Origin: Solea solea
Taxonomy: Eukaryota > Chordata > Actinopteri > Pleuronectiformes > Soleidae
Length of the DNA stretch: 64,000 bases
NCBI RefSeq assembly: GCF_958295425.1
Contig: NC_081139.1
Location: forward strand, 25,278,888 to 25,342,887
Reading direction: 5' to 3'
Part shown: positions 37,166 through 48,419 of the stretch, piece after piece
How positions within the stretch are numbered: the stretch's first letter is position 1
How the letters are laid out: the number at the start of each line of letters is the position of its first letter
The notes under the pieces: generated by a model
What the model was told of the DNA's origin: nothing
The model's input: the letters and a program-made list of their open reading frames with translations, nothing else
The model's database searches: none
Made by a program: the position numbers and the translations under genes

Positions 37166-37200
<35 letters not shown>
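37150..37200. repeat. (CT)n / CTGT-interrupted microsatellite
   Basis: A CT-rich tract with two GTCTCT interruptions, followed by a pure CT run of about 24 bp. Confidence 0.95.
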
Positions 37201-37205
<5 letters not shown>

Positions 37206-38119
37206 GTATCAATGATGAAGCACAACCTAATTTCTGAGGAACTGGTTAAGTTTTGGGGTCAAATTTCAAACGTGGTTAGGTTCTGGTTTCGGGTTAGGAG
37301 ACATACCCACTGTTATTAAAACCTAAACAAATGGTTAAACATTAAAGAGTGCTAAGTGAAAGACTGATTTACTGTGATACAAATACAACACAAGTGCTGT
37401 TAATGGTAAAAGTAACAGCATTTTGGAATCCTAACTCTGGGCACACGGGGGTTGCTCCCAGTTTACGAGTTAGACATTAGTTTAGAGTTAGAAATGAAAC
37501 GCAGCATAAAGCTTTGCTTAGGCCGACCAAATGAATGGAATTCAATACAGTGTCCTGTGAAGAATAGTTGTGCAAACCCGTGTGTTGACCTTTATGTCAC
37601 AGACAGACATATAACAGTGAATGGCCAGATGGACGGTGCCGTGGTTCTGTGTGTTTGGTGTCTGCTGTACGTGTTCATCATGGTACAAATTAGATAAGAA
37701 CATGGCTTTTGTGGCTGCTGTTAAAACAGTGCTGCAGCTTCTACGTCGTCTCCTTCTACTTCTGGGTCAAAGACCAGGGAGGAAACTTTGGTGCATGTGC
37801 AGAACGCCAGTCCGACTGAATACCTATACACATGCAGGAGTAATCAGACTATGAATAACATATGCAAGTACGTTAGTCTGACTAACATGTTCACATGACA
37901 TTAAGAAACCCAAGAGACCAGCACTGGCTTTTCCTCCTCCGATGACCTTCATTATAATTCAGTGAAAAATGTCAGGGGTGAGTCATCAGCACAGCGTGGT
38001 AAAAAAGAAAAAAGGATGTGTAGTGACTGACCTTTGGCAGCACGCTCATCAACCAACAGCTCCAACCCTCTACCAACACACATCAATGTTGTGGCCCTTT
38101 GTGAGGGGATTAAACATTT

Positions 38120-38290
38120 ATTAGACCACCAAGAAAAATATTAATATTTTAGAAATCTTGCAAAAACTTGTTATTTGCCAAAATAAATAACAATTTTTTC
38201 TAACCTTTTTATAACCCTGTGGTCAGGGTCAGGGGGGGAGAAATGAACCAAGCATTCAACCACTAAAATGATTCTGTTCAGGAGAAGAAA
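38120..38290. repeat. Dispersed repeat family 'GACCACC...TGTTCAGGA', copy 2
   Basis: TTTATTAGACCACC, AATATTTTAGAAATC, then AACCAAGCATTCAACCACT and TCTGTTCAGGA follow the order seen at 13285-13600. A third, more diverged start is at about 39980 (TATTAGACCACCTGTCA). Confidence 0.5.
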
Positions 38291-38419
38291 CAAATACTTG
38301 ATGTATACTAAAATACTAAATACTAAAATGTATTGTAAAAAGCTGGACTAACACACACAGATTTGGTTGTTGAATTATTATTACATTATGTATGTTCATT
38401 TGGCCCAAAATTGTGACTA

Positions 38420-38550
38420 CATGGACGCTTACTTGCCCCTGAGCAAGGTAACCGAGCACCATTGCTCCCCTGTGTGTAGAAGGAGGGGTTAAATGCACAG
38501 GTCAAATTCACTATCACTAATTGCTGTGTGTGCAAATGAAAAAGCAATTT
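38420..38550 (+). repeat. Dispersed repeat with 'CTTGCCCCTGAGCAAGGTAAC' and 'GGGTTAAATGCA' words
   Basis: The order TTGCCCCTGAGCAAGGTAAC, CATTGCTCCCCTG, GGGGTTAAATGCACAGG, TTGCTGTGTGTGCAAATG and AATTTGAATAAA is that of a common fish retroposon tail. A related short piece is near 47110-47180 (CCCATGAGCAAGGCATC). Confidence 0.7.
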
Positions 38551-38944
38551 GAATAAACCATTAATCTGAAACCAAAGACGCAGAGATGTTCCACAGTGTG
38601 TGTCTGCAGAAGACACCGAGCATGTTTGTGGAGGATACACAGAGGGATGCAGCAGGGCTCCACTTTTGTCTCCAAATGATGCTTATATTTAAACTTCCTT
38701 TTCTCTTTAGGCCATGTTGAATCCCTCAGGGCTAACGACTAAAAGACAATGTAAATGTTTCCCATTAATATTGGATGTGTTCCATGTTTCCCTCTAGTGA
38801 GAGCTGGCTGGACGTTAAGGAGCTGAGAGAGAAGCTTAAATAATTAAATGTTTAGTTAATGGATGGTAGAATGGTGCTTAACATGGTACCACCTGTAGCT
38901 GCTGTGATGAAATGTGCTGACCTGAAAATGTCTAATTGTAACTC

Positions 38945-39138
38945 TTTACATTACAGTACAGCAACAAAATGGTAAAAAATAGAAAAATAATAAATAAGGA
39001 GGTAGTATTATGGTATACCATCTTATTTCGTATGTCACACTGTTACATCATGATTCCTCTAGAAATAAGATGGTATTACGTGGTATTACTTTGTTATTAC
39101 ACATTATTACCATGCTGTTGCTTCACTGTAACGTGAAG
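38945..39138. mobile_element. Fold-back (MITE-like) element
   Basis: The outer arms 38945-38975 and 39108-39138 are reverse complements at 25 of 31 positions. A second, inner pair, TACCATCTTATTTC (about 39016-39030) with GAAATAAGATGGTA (about 39062-39076), is also complementary. The result is a roughly 195-bp palindromic unit without coding capacity. The TTACA-type ends would suit a mariner-like MITE, but no clear target-site duplication was identified. Confidence 0.7.
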
Positions 39139-39309
39139 TGTTGCCTGCCTAACACTGATAAGCTGAATCAGTGATGAATGAAGCGATGACGGTGAAGGAC
39201 AGATGATTATGAAGTGCAGAGGCTGCTGACATCTTTATCTGTCAGATCTTTGACTCTGAAGCTAAATCGACAGCTTTAGAATGTGTCTTTAATGCTAATT
39301 CAACGGGTA

Positions 39310-39800
39310 AATTGTAGTGCCCTATGGCAGCAGTGTTATCCCGGGTCCCTAAGGACTGTCCAGTGCTACTCTGTGTGGTCCAGCCCCCCCAGGAGAAAGC
39401 TGGGGCCGGGGGTTTTGGGCTTTTACCTCCCTCTCCTACTTGTTCTTCTTTGATATCAGGAGTGCTGGAATGGAGGAGTACCCGGGAAGGGGAGGGGGGG
39501 TCTCCCTAGTTGCCAAGCGAACGCCATATGGGCAGCTCACTGGTGTTACTGGGGGCCCGGGGCAGTTCCCAGAATTCACATGATAATGAAGCCCAGGGCC
39601 ATTCAGAGCGTTGGCCTAAAGCTGGGCCTAAGAGCTTTTGATAGCCCCCAGCAGCCTGTAGGCCTGCCCACCCCGAGCCCAGCCAGCTTTCCTGCCAGGC
39701 CCAAACCACCTGTTTGATTTTCCCAGGGCCCTGCCACAGCCAAGGGAGAGGAGAGAAAGAGGGAGCAGGGAGGAGGAGGAGGAGGAGGAGGGAGCAGCAG
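39310..39800. other. GC-rich low-repeat block, function unknown
   Basis: Contains CAGGGCCATTCAGAGCG and TAAAGCTGGGCCTAAGAGC words and few simple repeats until a GGA-rich run near 39770-39792. No exon with splice signals or a domain was found. Conservation cannot be judged here. Confidence 0.25.
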
Positions 39801-39959
39801 CAAAGGAATGTCTCCCTCTTATTTTGTCACTGAGTGTGTACTTCCCATTCACTTCCTTTTTATAATCCTCCAGCCCTCCACTCACGTGCACACCCACACA
39901 CACACACACACGACACAGGTGTGCACATGAACACATGAATAACTATATACAGTATATAC

Positions 39960-42017
39960 AGTCCTTAACAAATGTATTTGTATTAGACCACCTGTCAAAT
40001 TATTTTTAAGTAAATAACTATCATTTATTATCTTATCTTAATCAAGAAATAATAACGTGCTTTACTATTTTTTATGTTAAACAGTACATTTGAAAATCCA
40101 TGGATAACGATGATAATTATTTTTTATCATTAAAAAATAAATATGGTTAAAGAGCTTCTACAATTAACCATTAAATGGTTAAACAATAAATGTTTTTTGC
40201 TAATTACCAATGCTGTTAATTTAGGGCAGCAGTGGCTGTGGGTGGTGTTCTAATAAACATGTAAAGCACTATACAGTATATGTACTGTATATCCACGCTC
40301 ATATATGTATATCCACACACACACACATACCCCTACTGACCTGCACTCGGCCTGTTTGCCCCTTTCTCTCACGGAGAAGAATGAAGTTTAAAAGTAGGGC
40401 ACCTTCTGCTGCATCAGAGTTTCACACAAGCATTTTCAGGGGAAAGAGGCCCTGGATGAAAAGCAGGGCGCTGCTTGTCTTCACTGGGAGTCTCAGTTCG
40501 ACGTGGGAACCAGAGGACGACCAGAGGAGGAGGCAGCTGTGGGGTTCACACATGAGACTGGCAGAGGCAGGACCGGGGGGGTGGAGGGAGTATTGACAGG
40601 GTGATGGAGACTGGGGTGGGCAAAGGGACACCCAGCTTAGAGAGGAGGGAAGAGGGGAAGCACTTGCAGGGGGTCGATGTATGTTTACAAGAAGAGCACA
40701 TTCCTCTATCATGAGAATGTGCGTTGGATGTTACAGCAAAACACTTCTGTTACTGCAGACACAGCCGTGACAACAACACAACAACACAGTAACACAGTAA
40801 CACACACGTGCTGCAGTTACACGAGAAAATGGTGGGTTAACATTTTAAGTTTGTTTCTTTTTTATGGGAAAACTTATTTAAAAACCAGTTTGTCAAAGTG
40901 AATTTTAGGTCAAATGACAAACACACACACACACACACACACATTTTCTTCCCGGACAGGAGTGTAGTGGAATATTTCCTGTTGTGAAATTGTGTGATGA
41001 CATGATCACAGCAAAACACACTCACACAGGTGTGCAGGTGTGACGCTGTCTAGTTCCCGCTGTGAAGGTGGGGCAGAGTTCCTACAGTTGAAGCAGAAAT
41101 GTTGCCTTGCTGGGGGCTAAACACCTGCGCTGCAGTTTCAGAGAAAAAAGGGCAGGGTGTGTGTGAGTGTGAGTGAGTGTGAGTGTGTGTGTGTGTGTGA
41201 GTGGGGGGGGGTTAACACCTGAGCTGTGCTGCCTCCGACCCTTACCTAACAGGGTCTCTGGTTACTGTCGTCTCCTGGCTGAGCTGTCTCTTATAACGCA
41301 TTATTCAGGTCAGATGAACAATGGACATCTGCATAGAAAACATTACAATAACTGCGCTGCAGCGCTATTGAGTGTAACAAGAAAACACACACCTACACCT
41401 GTCGCACCTGCACTGCCTTCTTTAGACCACATGAATAGAAAGCCAGATTCCCACACCCATGTAAATTAACTTCCTCTCGCTGTTGCGCCCTCTATACAGC
41501 TCTGATAAAAAGAAACAACAAAAAAAGGAGGGAAACTTGAGCAGGCTCAGATCACAGCTGAGCCAGCAGAGACTGCTGAGGTGCAACTTTAGTGTCAAGA
41601 GCATCAGGAGAGAGAAACAAAAACTCCCCGAGACCCAAATAACTTGATTATACCCGCTCCACAATCAAAACAAAAGTGGCAGGCCCAATCTGTTCACTGT
41701 CAATGGCGGCTCTCATTTGTCAAGCCCATCCAAGAGGTTGGTTCTCAGGCGACTTGCACAATGCCCAGTGACAAACAGGAGGGCTCTCCTTTTAGCACTG
41801 CCTGCCACTGGGAAGCCCATCTGAAGTATTAATCTTTGGGTGGAAGAGTGGAGGAGAGGGCTCAGCCTGGCCCAGCCATTGTCCACAGGCCTGGTCCCTC
41901 TGAATGGGGCTTTGTCAGCTCCCCAGCTGCCACTGTCCAAGCTCCATCTTTAGGCTTTGGCTCCCATGTCCCGTGGCCATGCTGACTGGACGCCTCCGTG
42001 CAGCTGTGAGGATGTGC

Positions 42018-42055
<38 letters not shown>

Positions 42056-42225
42056 CAGATAGAGGTCAGGTGACCGACCATTCGTCTCTCACACACAAAT
42101 ATGTGGCTTTACACAGGATATTGTCATTTCAAAGTGGTGCATTCAGTTGCCATGGAATCTTGGAAACTCCACAGAGTTCAGTTTCTTTTTGGAGGGAAAA
42201 GATTCTTGTATATATGTGTATATAT

Positions 42226-42265
<40 letters not shown>

Positions 42266-42410
42266 TTTTAGATAGTTTTGTTATTATTCTGCCTCTGTGA
42301 AATCTTCATGAACATGAAGAAACAATATATGCTGCATTCTTCATCTGAAAACAGTGCTGAGGGATCATTCTCATCTTGACCACTCATGCTGCCACAGTTT
42401 TGCCATTCAC
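39960..42410. other. Intergenic DNA with a possible conserved block
   Basis: Holds a diverged copy of the GACCACC repeat family (about 39980-40210), CA tracts at 40920-40943, GT tracts at 41180-41198 and 42019-42051, and an AT tract at 42215-42262. The low-repeat segment 41690-41960 contains evenly composed sequence such as GAAGCCCATCTGAAGTATTA. It is a candidate regulatory element only. Confidence 0.35.
42019..42051. repeat. (GT)n microsatellite
   Basis: About 16 GT dinucleotides. Confidence 0.95.
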
Positions 42411-42600
42411 CCATTCACACTCACTCATTCACTCACACAGCACTCTATCACTCATCTATCACACTAACTCACACGCTGCCAGCACAGTGCCTTGCCCAAG
42501 GACACATCAGCATGTAGACTAGCGGAACCGGGAATCGAAGCCACAACCTTCAATTTGAAAGACACCTCGCTCTAACACTGAGCTACCGTCGCCCCCCCAT
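42400..42600 (-). repeat. tRNA-like dispersed repeat, copy 2
   Basis: TTGCCCAAGGACACATCAGC, ATGTAGACTAGCGGAACC, GGGAATCGAAGCCACAACC and CTAACACTGAGCTACCGTCG match the 34640-34815 copy and are better preserved. On the minus strand GGCTTCGATTCCCGG is B-box-like, and AGCTCAGTGTTAGAGCG resembles a tRNA D-arm/A-box region in reversed order. It is best read as a tRNA-related SINE-type repeat rather than a working tRNA. Confidence 0.65.
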
Positions 42601-42609
42601 ACCGTGTGA

Positions 42610-44285
42610 GTATACAGTTGCAGCGCAGGGACGGGGCGGGGCTTATGGGCGGGGCTTATCTCCACCCATTTATCTCGTCAAACTTGTTAACAACTGTGTT
42701 TTTTTTTTTAGCTCATCTTTGTGTTTCCGTTCACCCTCCATCCTCCAGCCTATGTTGACATAGAATTAATCACTTCCTGTGTGCAGCGCGGTAATATCGC
42801 CGGGAGACACGAGATCTAAATGCTATACTGCCTGTCTGTCTGCCTGTCTGTCTGTCTGTCTGTCTCTCATATTGACAACACTAGTCCAACAATGCTTTTC
42901 GAGAGGACAATACTGGAGCTGATCTGATGGTTTCCCAGTGGCATTTATTTGTTCCCCATCTCCCTCCTGCCGCAGGAGCCAGGTGGCCAGCTCCAATCAG
43001 GTCTGTCCCCTTTCATGATCATTTGGCTACCAACTGAGAACAGCTGGCAGGACCTGGGCTCTGCTGGAAGTCCTGGACAAGAGAAGGCCCTCAGGCCTTA
43101 AACAGACACACACACACACACAGGTTCTGCTAATGAAGATGCCTCATTAGGCAACATTTACAGTGTCTGTGTTGGTGCACCTATTGTTCCACCAGTGGCT
43201 TTGCAGCTGTGGGTCCCCACTGTGACAGTGCAGCACCTCAGCGCGCTGCCTGTCCCACCTCAGCACAGTGTGCGCGGACCTGTTGCCTCAGAGGGAGGAG
43301 TGAAACAGTTTCTGCTGATGCTGGGGGTCGATTAGTGGACGGAAAAAGGAACTTGGGCATTATTAGATTTGCAACAAGCCATAACACTGTCTCCCATTGT
43401 GTAGCCCTCCACCCCTGCCCTCCCCCGAACCCCTGACCACAGAGAAATTTACCCAGCATTCCCTCCTTTTCCTCCTCCTTTACACCACCTCCTCACCCAG
43501 CCCCACACCAGCAAACCCCCCCACCCCTTCACACACACACACACACACACACATACAACTAAAGCTCTCTCACCAGGCAATTGCCACTGGAGTGGAAAGT
43601 ATTCCAGAGCACAATGCCTATGCTCTCAATGGGTGCTTTAGCATGCCACCAGTGCGCTGTCACCAGCAGATGGGGAGCTAATTAGAAGCCATTAAAGGGC
43701 TTTGATAGTGTGTGTGGGAACCAGGCGGAGGGAGATGATGGTCACAGGGTGTGTGAAGGAGGGGCAGAGCTGTGTGTCCGACACAAACATGTACACAAGT
43801 GGGAGAAAGAGAGACCAAGCTGTCCCTGTGAGTCCTTCCTGGGGCCAAGGACACAGGGCAGTGGACACCTGTGGAGCTTCAAGGTTCTCTGTGAGGCTTT
43901 GGGCACTCGGCGGCTCTCAGATGGTGATAGTGTTCCTGCGCTCTGCCCCTCAGCTCTCAGGCGAAGGCATCCGTCCACCCACCTAAAGTTTGCTGCGTGC
44001 ACTCAAGGAAAAACACCCAGCGAAGCGCAAGGCTCCAGTCTGTCTGCACTGCCGATGACACATCTCTGAACCAGGACTCCCACAGGAAGTGACTCCCTGA
44101 CCACTGGCCCTCAGTCATTACAAAGGCTGGGCTGCAAAGGCCACACCAGGAATTCAACATGCATACACACAGTGTTACACGTTTTCACATATACCATACA
44201 AACAGAGGAGGTTTGAGTGCTGTGAGTCAATCATCACTTGGCCGTGGGTAGTTTTGACAGTGTGGTGTGGTAACAGTCGTGAATC
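42610..44285. other. Low-repeat intergenic blocks, candidate regulatory DNA
   Basis: Segments 42890-43070 and 43560-43700 are free of recognised transposon words. Both have the balanced composition and embedded TTAAT/AATTAG words often found in fish conserved non-coding elements, for example GAGCTAATTAGAAGCCATTA near 43675. A CTGT array sits at 42830-42866 and a CA tract at 43529-43554. No coding exon is supported. Confidence 0.3.
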
Positions 44286-44290
44286 TGACA

Positions 44291-44333
<43 letters not shown>
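44291..44333. repeat. (CA)n microsatellite
   Basis: About 21 CA dinucleotides. Confidence 0.95.
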
Positions 44334-44334
<1 letters not shown>

Positions 44335-44453
44335 CTCCCTGTTTCTTACTAGCCTCTCCACACACCTGCACACAGGTGTGATCATTATCAAGCAAACAGG
44401 AAGAGCCTGACTGGGAACTGGAAACTAATCCCACAGCTGCAAGGAGATGGAAC

Positions 44454-44488
<35 letters not shown>

Positions 44489-44915
44489 TGATGTGATGTG
44501 ATGCTCACTTCTCATTATCAAATTCCTCCCTGCTTTTTTTTTTAATCGTGTATCTCAATAATCACACTGAAGTCAAATCCTGCATCTAAGAAACCATGTA
44601 TTCATCTCCGCCATCACTGTGCTTTGGTCACTTTCATGTTTCAGGAAGTAGTACGAGAAGTTCTCATTGTTCCCCACAGCAATAATAACAGCGGCCAAAG
44701 TGTGAAAGCATTGCTGGAATGTCTGATTTCCTCCTGCACCAACTTTTCCCCTCGCAGCTTCCTGTAGTATGCTTTTGTGGATCTATTTTCCACAGCGATA
44801 GAGAGGGTGTGTGTTAGCTAATCCGTTTCCCTTCCACCGAATGGAACAATTTATCCTGAAAATGCTACGGGGAAGTGGTTTGAATCCAAGATACATGATG
44901 TCCTGAAAGACAGAG

Positions 44916-44948
<33 letters not shown>

Positions 44949-46460
44949 TGTCTGTGTGTAAATGCAACACCACTGAGTGACAATGGACTGTAAAATGAAT
45001 GACGGTGGGAAGAGGAGCTGTAAGTGGAGAGGGCACTGCCACTCTGTCAGTTAAAATCAGGAGCTAATATGTTTCACTTTTCTTTCCCCTCCTCTGCCTC
45101 ATCCCTCTGTCTCTCCCCTCTCTCTCTCTGTCTCTCCCCTCTCTCTCTCTCCCCTCGCCTTGATGTGCTGTAAACAGGCTAAAAAGGGCCCAGCTGTGTG
45201 GAGTTATTGTTGGTGTCAGTAGGAAGTGCTGATAGCTTTTGCAGCTGAACAAAAGCTGGATGAGGGGAGTGGAGGGGCGCTCCAGACACTGTGGCTCCAG
45301 CCTAGATTCTCTCCCACAATCCCTGCACCGCACTCCCATTGTTCTAACCACCCGGCCCTCCCTCCGCCCTCCCTCCGCCCTGTCAGCTGCGACCTAGGAC
45401 AGAGGGCAAAAAAAGAAAAGTTTTTTTCTGAAGAAAAAAAGTTTTTATGGGCTACTGCAAAAGCCGGGGGAAACAGTCCCAGTGGTAGTGAAGTGGACGG
45501 CAGCGCTGACGCTGTCTTTGGTCTGGTGTCACATCTGTGCACAGACGAGCTGCGGCTCTTTAAACACACTTTACATTCCAATCTCAACTTTAACTTTCCT
45601 TCATGATCACGTGCATGCAATTGAAAAGCTATCACTGTCATAAACACCAGGTTATTCAGATATTCTAAATACATTTACTCCAATAGTGACGTTATACACC
45701 TTTAACCTACGACCACTTTAACTGAATAGGATTCTATTTTCTTATTTCACAGACAGAAAACAGCTGTATTTATTTCACAGCCACAGATAATAATCACGCT
45801 CCACATTCTGAATAAGAACAACTATATATTTGTAAGATGTGATGGCTGTAGAATTAACTTTGTTTTTTTTTTTTTTTTTTTAAAGTAGGTTTTTGAATAC
45901 AAGTGTTATAGGAAAACTTTTTCTTCTTTCTTTCAAATTTCAAATTAAGGGACGAAGTCGTCTCTGAAAAGCAGAAAACCGACCAAAGCAGACGAGAATG
46001 TGCAGTTTTGTCGCGCGCTGTCGTGTTTGCTGTTCTCGGAGTGACCGAGTGTCTCTGACCACAACAATCCGTCCTCAGGTGTTTTTACACCTGGACTTAA
46101 AGTGGTCAGGCGCTATACGACTGCAATTCCATCACAGAAAATGCGTTTGAATGCCAGGTGTGTGTCCGGGTCTTTTTCTTGTGTCTGTGCTGTTTACAGT
46201 CAGGTGGTTTCACACAAAGACACTAAAGCCTAAAACTATCCCTTTAACATGGATTTGTATTTTAAAATGTAAATAAGTAGTAAAGTAGTCAATAGGTAAA
46301 TCATTATTAAACCCTAATGAGTAAATTATTTTATTTCTGTTCTTGTTGTTTTATTTAATCTTTAACTTAAATTCAGTTTCATTTGTAAAGAACTTTCCAG
46401 GAGAGCAGTGAAGGCGCGCTGTGTGTAGGAATGCAGCAGTTACTTTAGTTCAGTGTAAAC
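44334..46460. other. Intergenic DNA upstream of the id1 enhancer block
   Basis: Contains GT 44453-44478, (CAG)n 44917-44947 (about ten units), a CT-rich tract 45108-45155 and a long T run near 45862-45881. Frames of 126 and 152 codons at 45216-45674 on opposite strands overlap each other and show no domains. Confidence 0.5.
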
Positions 46461-46464
46461 AACA

Positions 46465-46528
46465 TCCTCCTCCTCCTCCTCCTCCTCCTCCTCCTGTGTG
46501 TGTGTGTGTGTGTGCGTGTGTGTGTGTG
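46465..46528. repeat. (CCT)n followed by (GT)n
   Basis: About ten CCT units are followed by GT/GC-interrupted dinucleotide repeats. On the minus strand it would read poly-Glu; no gene context. Confidence 0.9.
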
Positions 46529-46669
46529 ACAGTGGCTGCTCCACAGGTGCGCTGGGCGGTGACCTTAACCCGCTGCGGTCACGTGATAAATGAAGCACGA
46601 GAAGCACCGGAGCCGGTTTGTTCTCAGGACTCCGCTGCGCCGCGCAGGTGAAGAGCGTCGGAGTGCGAG

Positions 46670-46800
46670 CTCTCTTGTTTGACGTCTCCATGGAGACCGC
46701 CCGAGCGGCGCCAGGCTGACAGGCGTCAAGGCTCGCATGAATGGGTGACGTCACCGCGCTGGCGCCTGCCAGTCTGCTTAGGCTTGTTTGGACAATCTGG
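46670..46800 (+). promoter_or_regulatory. id1: id1 distal BMP/Smad-response enhancer (predicted)
   Basis: This CpG-rich block lies about 1.65 kb upstream of the id1 ATG. Visible sites, left to right, are a 14-bp palindrome GTCTCCATGGAGAC (46684-46697), GGCGCC at 46707-46712 followed by AGGCTGACAG, a perfect CRE TGACGTCA (46746-46753), and GGCGCC at 46761-46766 with GTCTG at 46772-46776, a spacer of exactly five bases. GRCGNC-N5-GTCTG is the established composite site for Smad1/5 plus Smad4 in BMP-regulated enhancers. Mammalian Id1 genes have an upstream BMP-response element with GGCGCC and CAGAC words and an ATF/CREB site. On the minus strand 46707-46724 reads like that element (TGTCAGCCTGGCGCC). 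Activity and conservation are inferred, not shown. Confidence 0.72.
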
Positions 46801-46904
46801 GGGGAAGATTCAGAGCGGAGCGCGCGCGCGCACACACACACACGCACGCACGCGCGCGGGGCTGAGCACACACTGCTGCAGAAACATGTGAAGGAATCCG
46901 TGAA

Positions 46905-46933
46905 GCTGCTGCTGCTGCTGCTGCTGCTGCTGC
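46905..46933. repeat. (CTG)n microsatellite
   Basis: About nine to ten CTG units between the id1 distal block and its promoter. Confidence 0.95.
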
Positions 46934-46979
46934 ACAGAGAAACATTGAGAGAGAGAAACTGTGTGTGTGTGTGTGTGTG

Positions 46980-48140
46980 AGAGAGTTACAAAGCAGGAAG
47001 CTGTGGTGATGAAAAGATTCAACAGTCTGTTCTCACATGAACATGTCATCAGTGTGATCATGTGATAAACACAATAACCTGCTTATCCCTCCAACTCTAT
47101 ACCATACTATATGGGGAACTGGGGGTGCCCATGAGCAAGGCATCCTCTACTGCTGTGTGTCCAAATATACTTCATTGTAATTCTAGAAATAATTACTCCA
47201 TTAAAGTTCAACTATTATTATTATTATTAGTGATAAAGGGAAATTATTCAGACAATTTTTTTATTTCTAGAAACAATGACATTATATTATCACTTCTCCA
47301 CGTTTGATAGCAATATTACAAACGTGAGTCTCTAGCGATACTGAGATGAGTCATTTTAGACATTTTAAACTATGAACACGCTAACAACACATTTGTTAGT
47401 CACAAGCTATTTTAAAGACATCATTCTCCAAATGTGAAACAAATATTATTCTCCCATAAAGAAGAAATAAACAGCCAACAACATGACTCAGCTAAAAATG
47501 CTGTTGACACTTTAATAGTTTGTGCATATTGAGAAGCATGTGATATACAGGATTTATGGATTGTATCACATTTAACATTTTTCTCTCTCTCGTAGCTGAT
47601 ACTGAGTATAGTATCAGCTCATCCCTACTAAAATAGAAGCAGGCTTACTTACTTACTTAAGAAACATTTGGATGTATAAGTATGAGAATTTCACCTCCAA
47701 CACGTTTTTTTCATTTAATATTAAGTTGCTTCCCTGTTTTCCCTCCATGAAATGTCTTTGTTCACCACTTCACAAGTTCATACACAGTGAAACTTTTCCC
47801 ACACGTGTTTGGGTTTGGTTTCCCGTGTGTGTGTGTGTGTGATCAATTGATTTACTTTACTGTCTCCATCCACATCTGCAGTGTCATCAACAATGAGAGG
47901 CAAATCTAGGCCACTGTGTGAGCCTCATTATCATCAGCCATTCATCCTTTTATTCCTGTTCCATCATCCCACACACATTCTCACAGTTGACACTCAGGCA
48001 GCCATTCACTGTCCCCAGGCAATCTACACCTGCAGAGTCCCCAAGCCATGGACAGCTGGATTCCCACATATCAGCCATAAAAGACACACATTTGTTTCCA
48101 TTTGTAACGCCATCCCTCAAACAGATTGTAAATCCCGATA
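46980..48140. other. id1 upstream region
   Basis: AT-rich, with short ATT runs near 47215-47230 and a GT tract near 47824-47841. No second gene is evident. The overlapping frames at 47881-48166 are short and domain-free. Confidence 0.5.
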
Positions 48141-48157
48141 ACCGGGCGAGTCCTGTC

Positions 48158-48300
48158 ATTGGCTGAGAGCGCAGCTGTGGACCCGCCCATTAAGACAAAC
48201 GCAGCCGTGTCAGTGGCCCAGCGGTTTCAAACAGGAGGGCTCGGACACGCCCCCTGCGCCTGCTCTGCTATAAACAGGCCGAGGTTACTCCATGCGGTTG
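48158..48300 (+). promoter_or_regulatory. id1: id1 core promoter
   Basis: A reverse CCAAT box (ATTGG, 48158-48162), a GC/Egr-type box (ACGCCCCCT, about 48246-48254) and a TATA box TATAAA (48269-48274) are arranged in the usual order and spacing. Transcription is expected to start about 25-30 bp after the TATA box, near 48297-48303, giving a 5'UTR of roughly 120 bases. TATA plus Egr/GC boxes suits an immediate-early, growth-factor-inducible gene such as Id1. The start site is predicted from spacing only. Confidence 0.75.
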
Positions 48301-48419
48301 TTGCGAACTGTCAACATTGACTTACTCACACCTGAGAGAGGAGTAGGAGTAAACGCCTGATCACTGAAACATCCTCCTTCACGTCTATTTCTTGGAAACT
48401 ACTCGACACACTAATCAAC

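Larger units (their letters stand above)
33044..38115. other. Intergenic DNA with several microsatellites
   Basis: No host exon recognised. Contains GT tracts at 34282-34300, 34524-34563 and 34880-34911 (the last followed by a G run), a CTG cluster near 36329-36346, an A12 run near 36571, and a CT array 37150-37199. Frames of up to 146 codons (33901-34341) have no domain. Confidence 0.5.

Noticed and set aside
45216..45674. 152- and 126-codon frames on opposite strands
   Set aside because: They overlap each other, include a poly-A/T stretch and show no homology that I recognise.
46440..46871. 143-codon minus-strand frame ending in poly-Glu
   Set aside because: It crosses the predicted id1 enhancer and simple repeats; the poly-Glu is the (CCT)n array read backwards.
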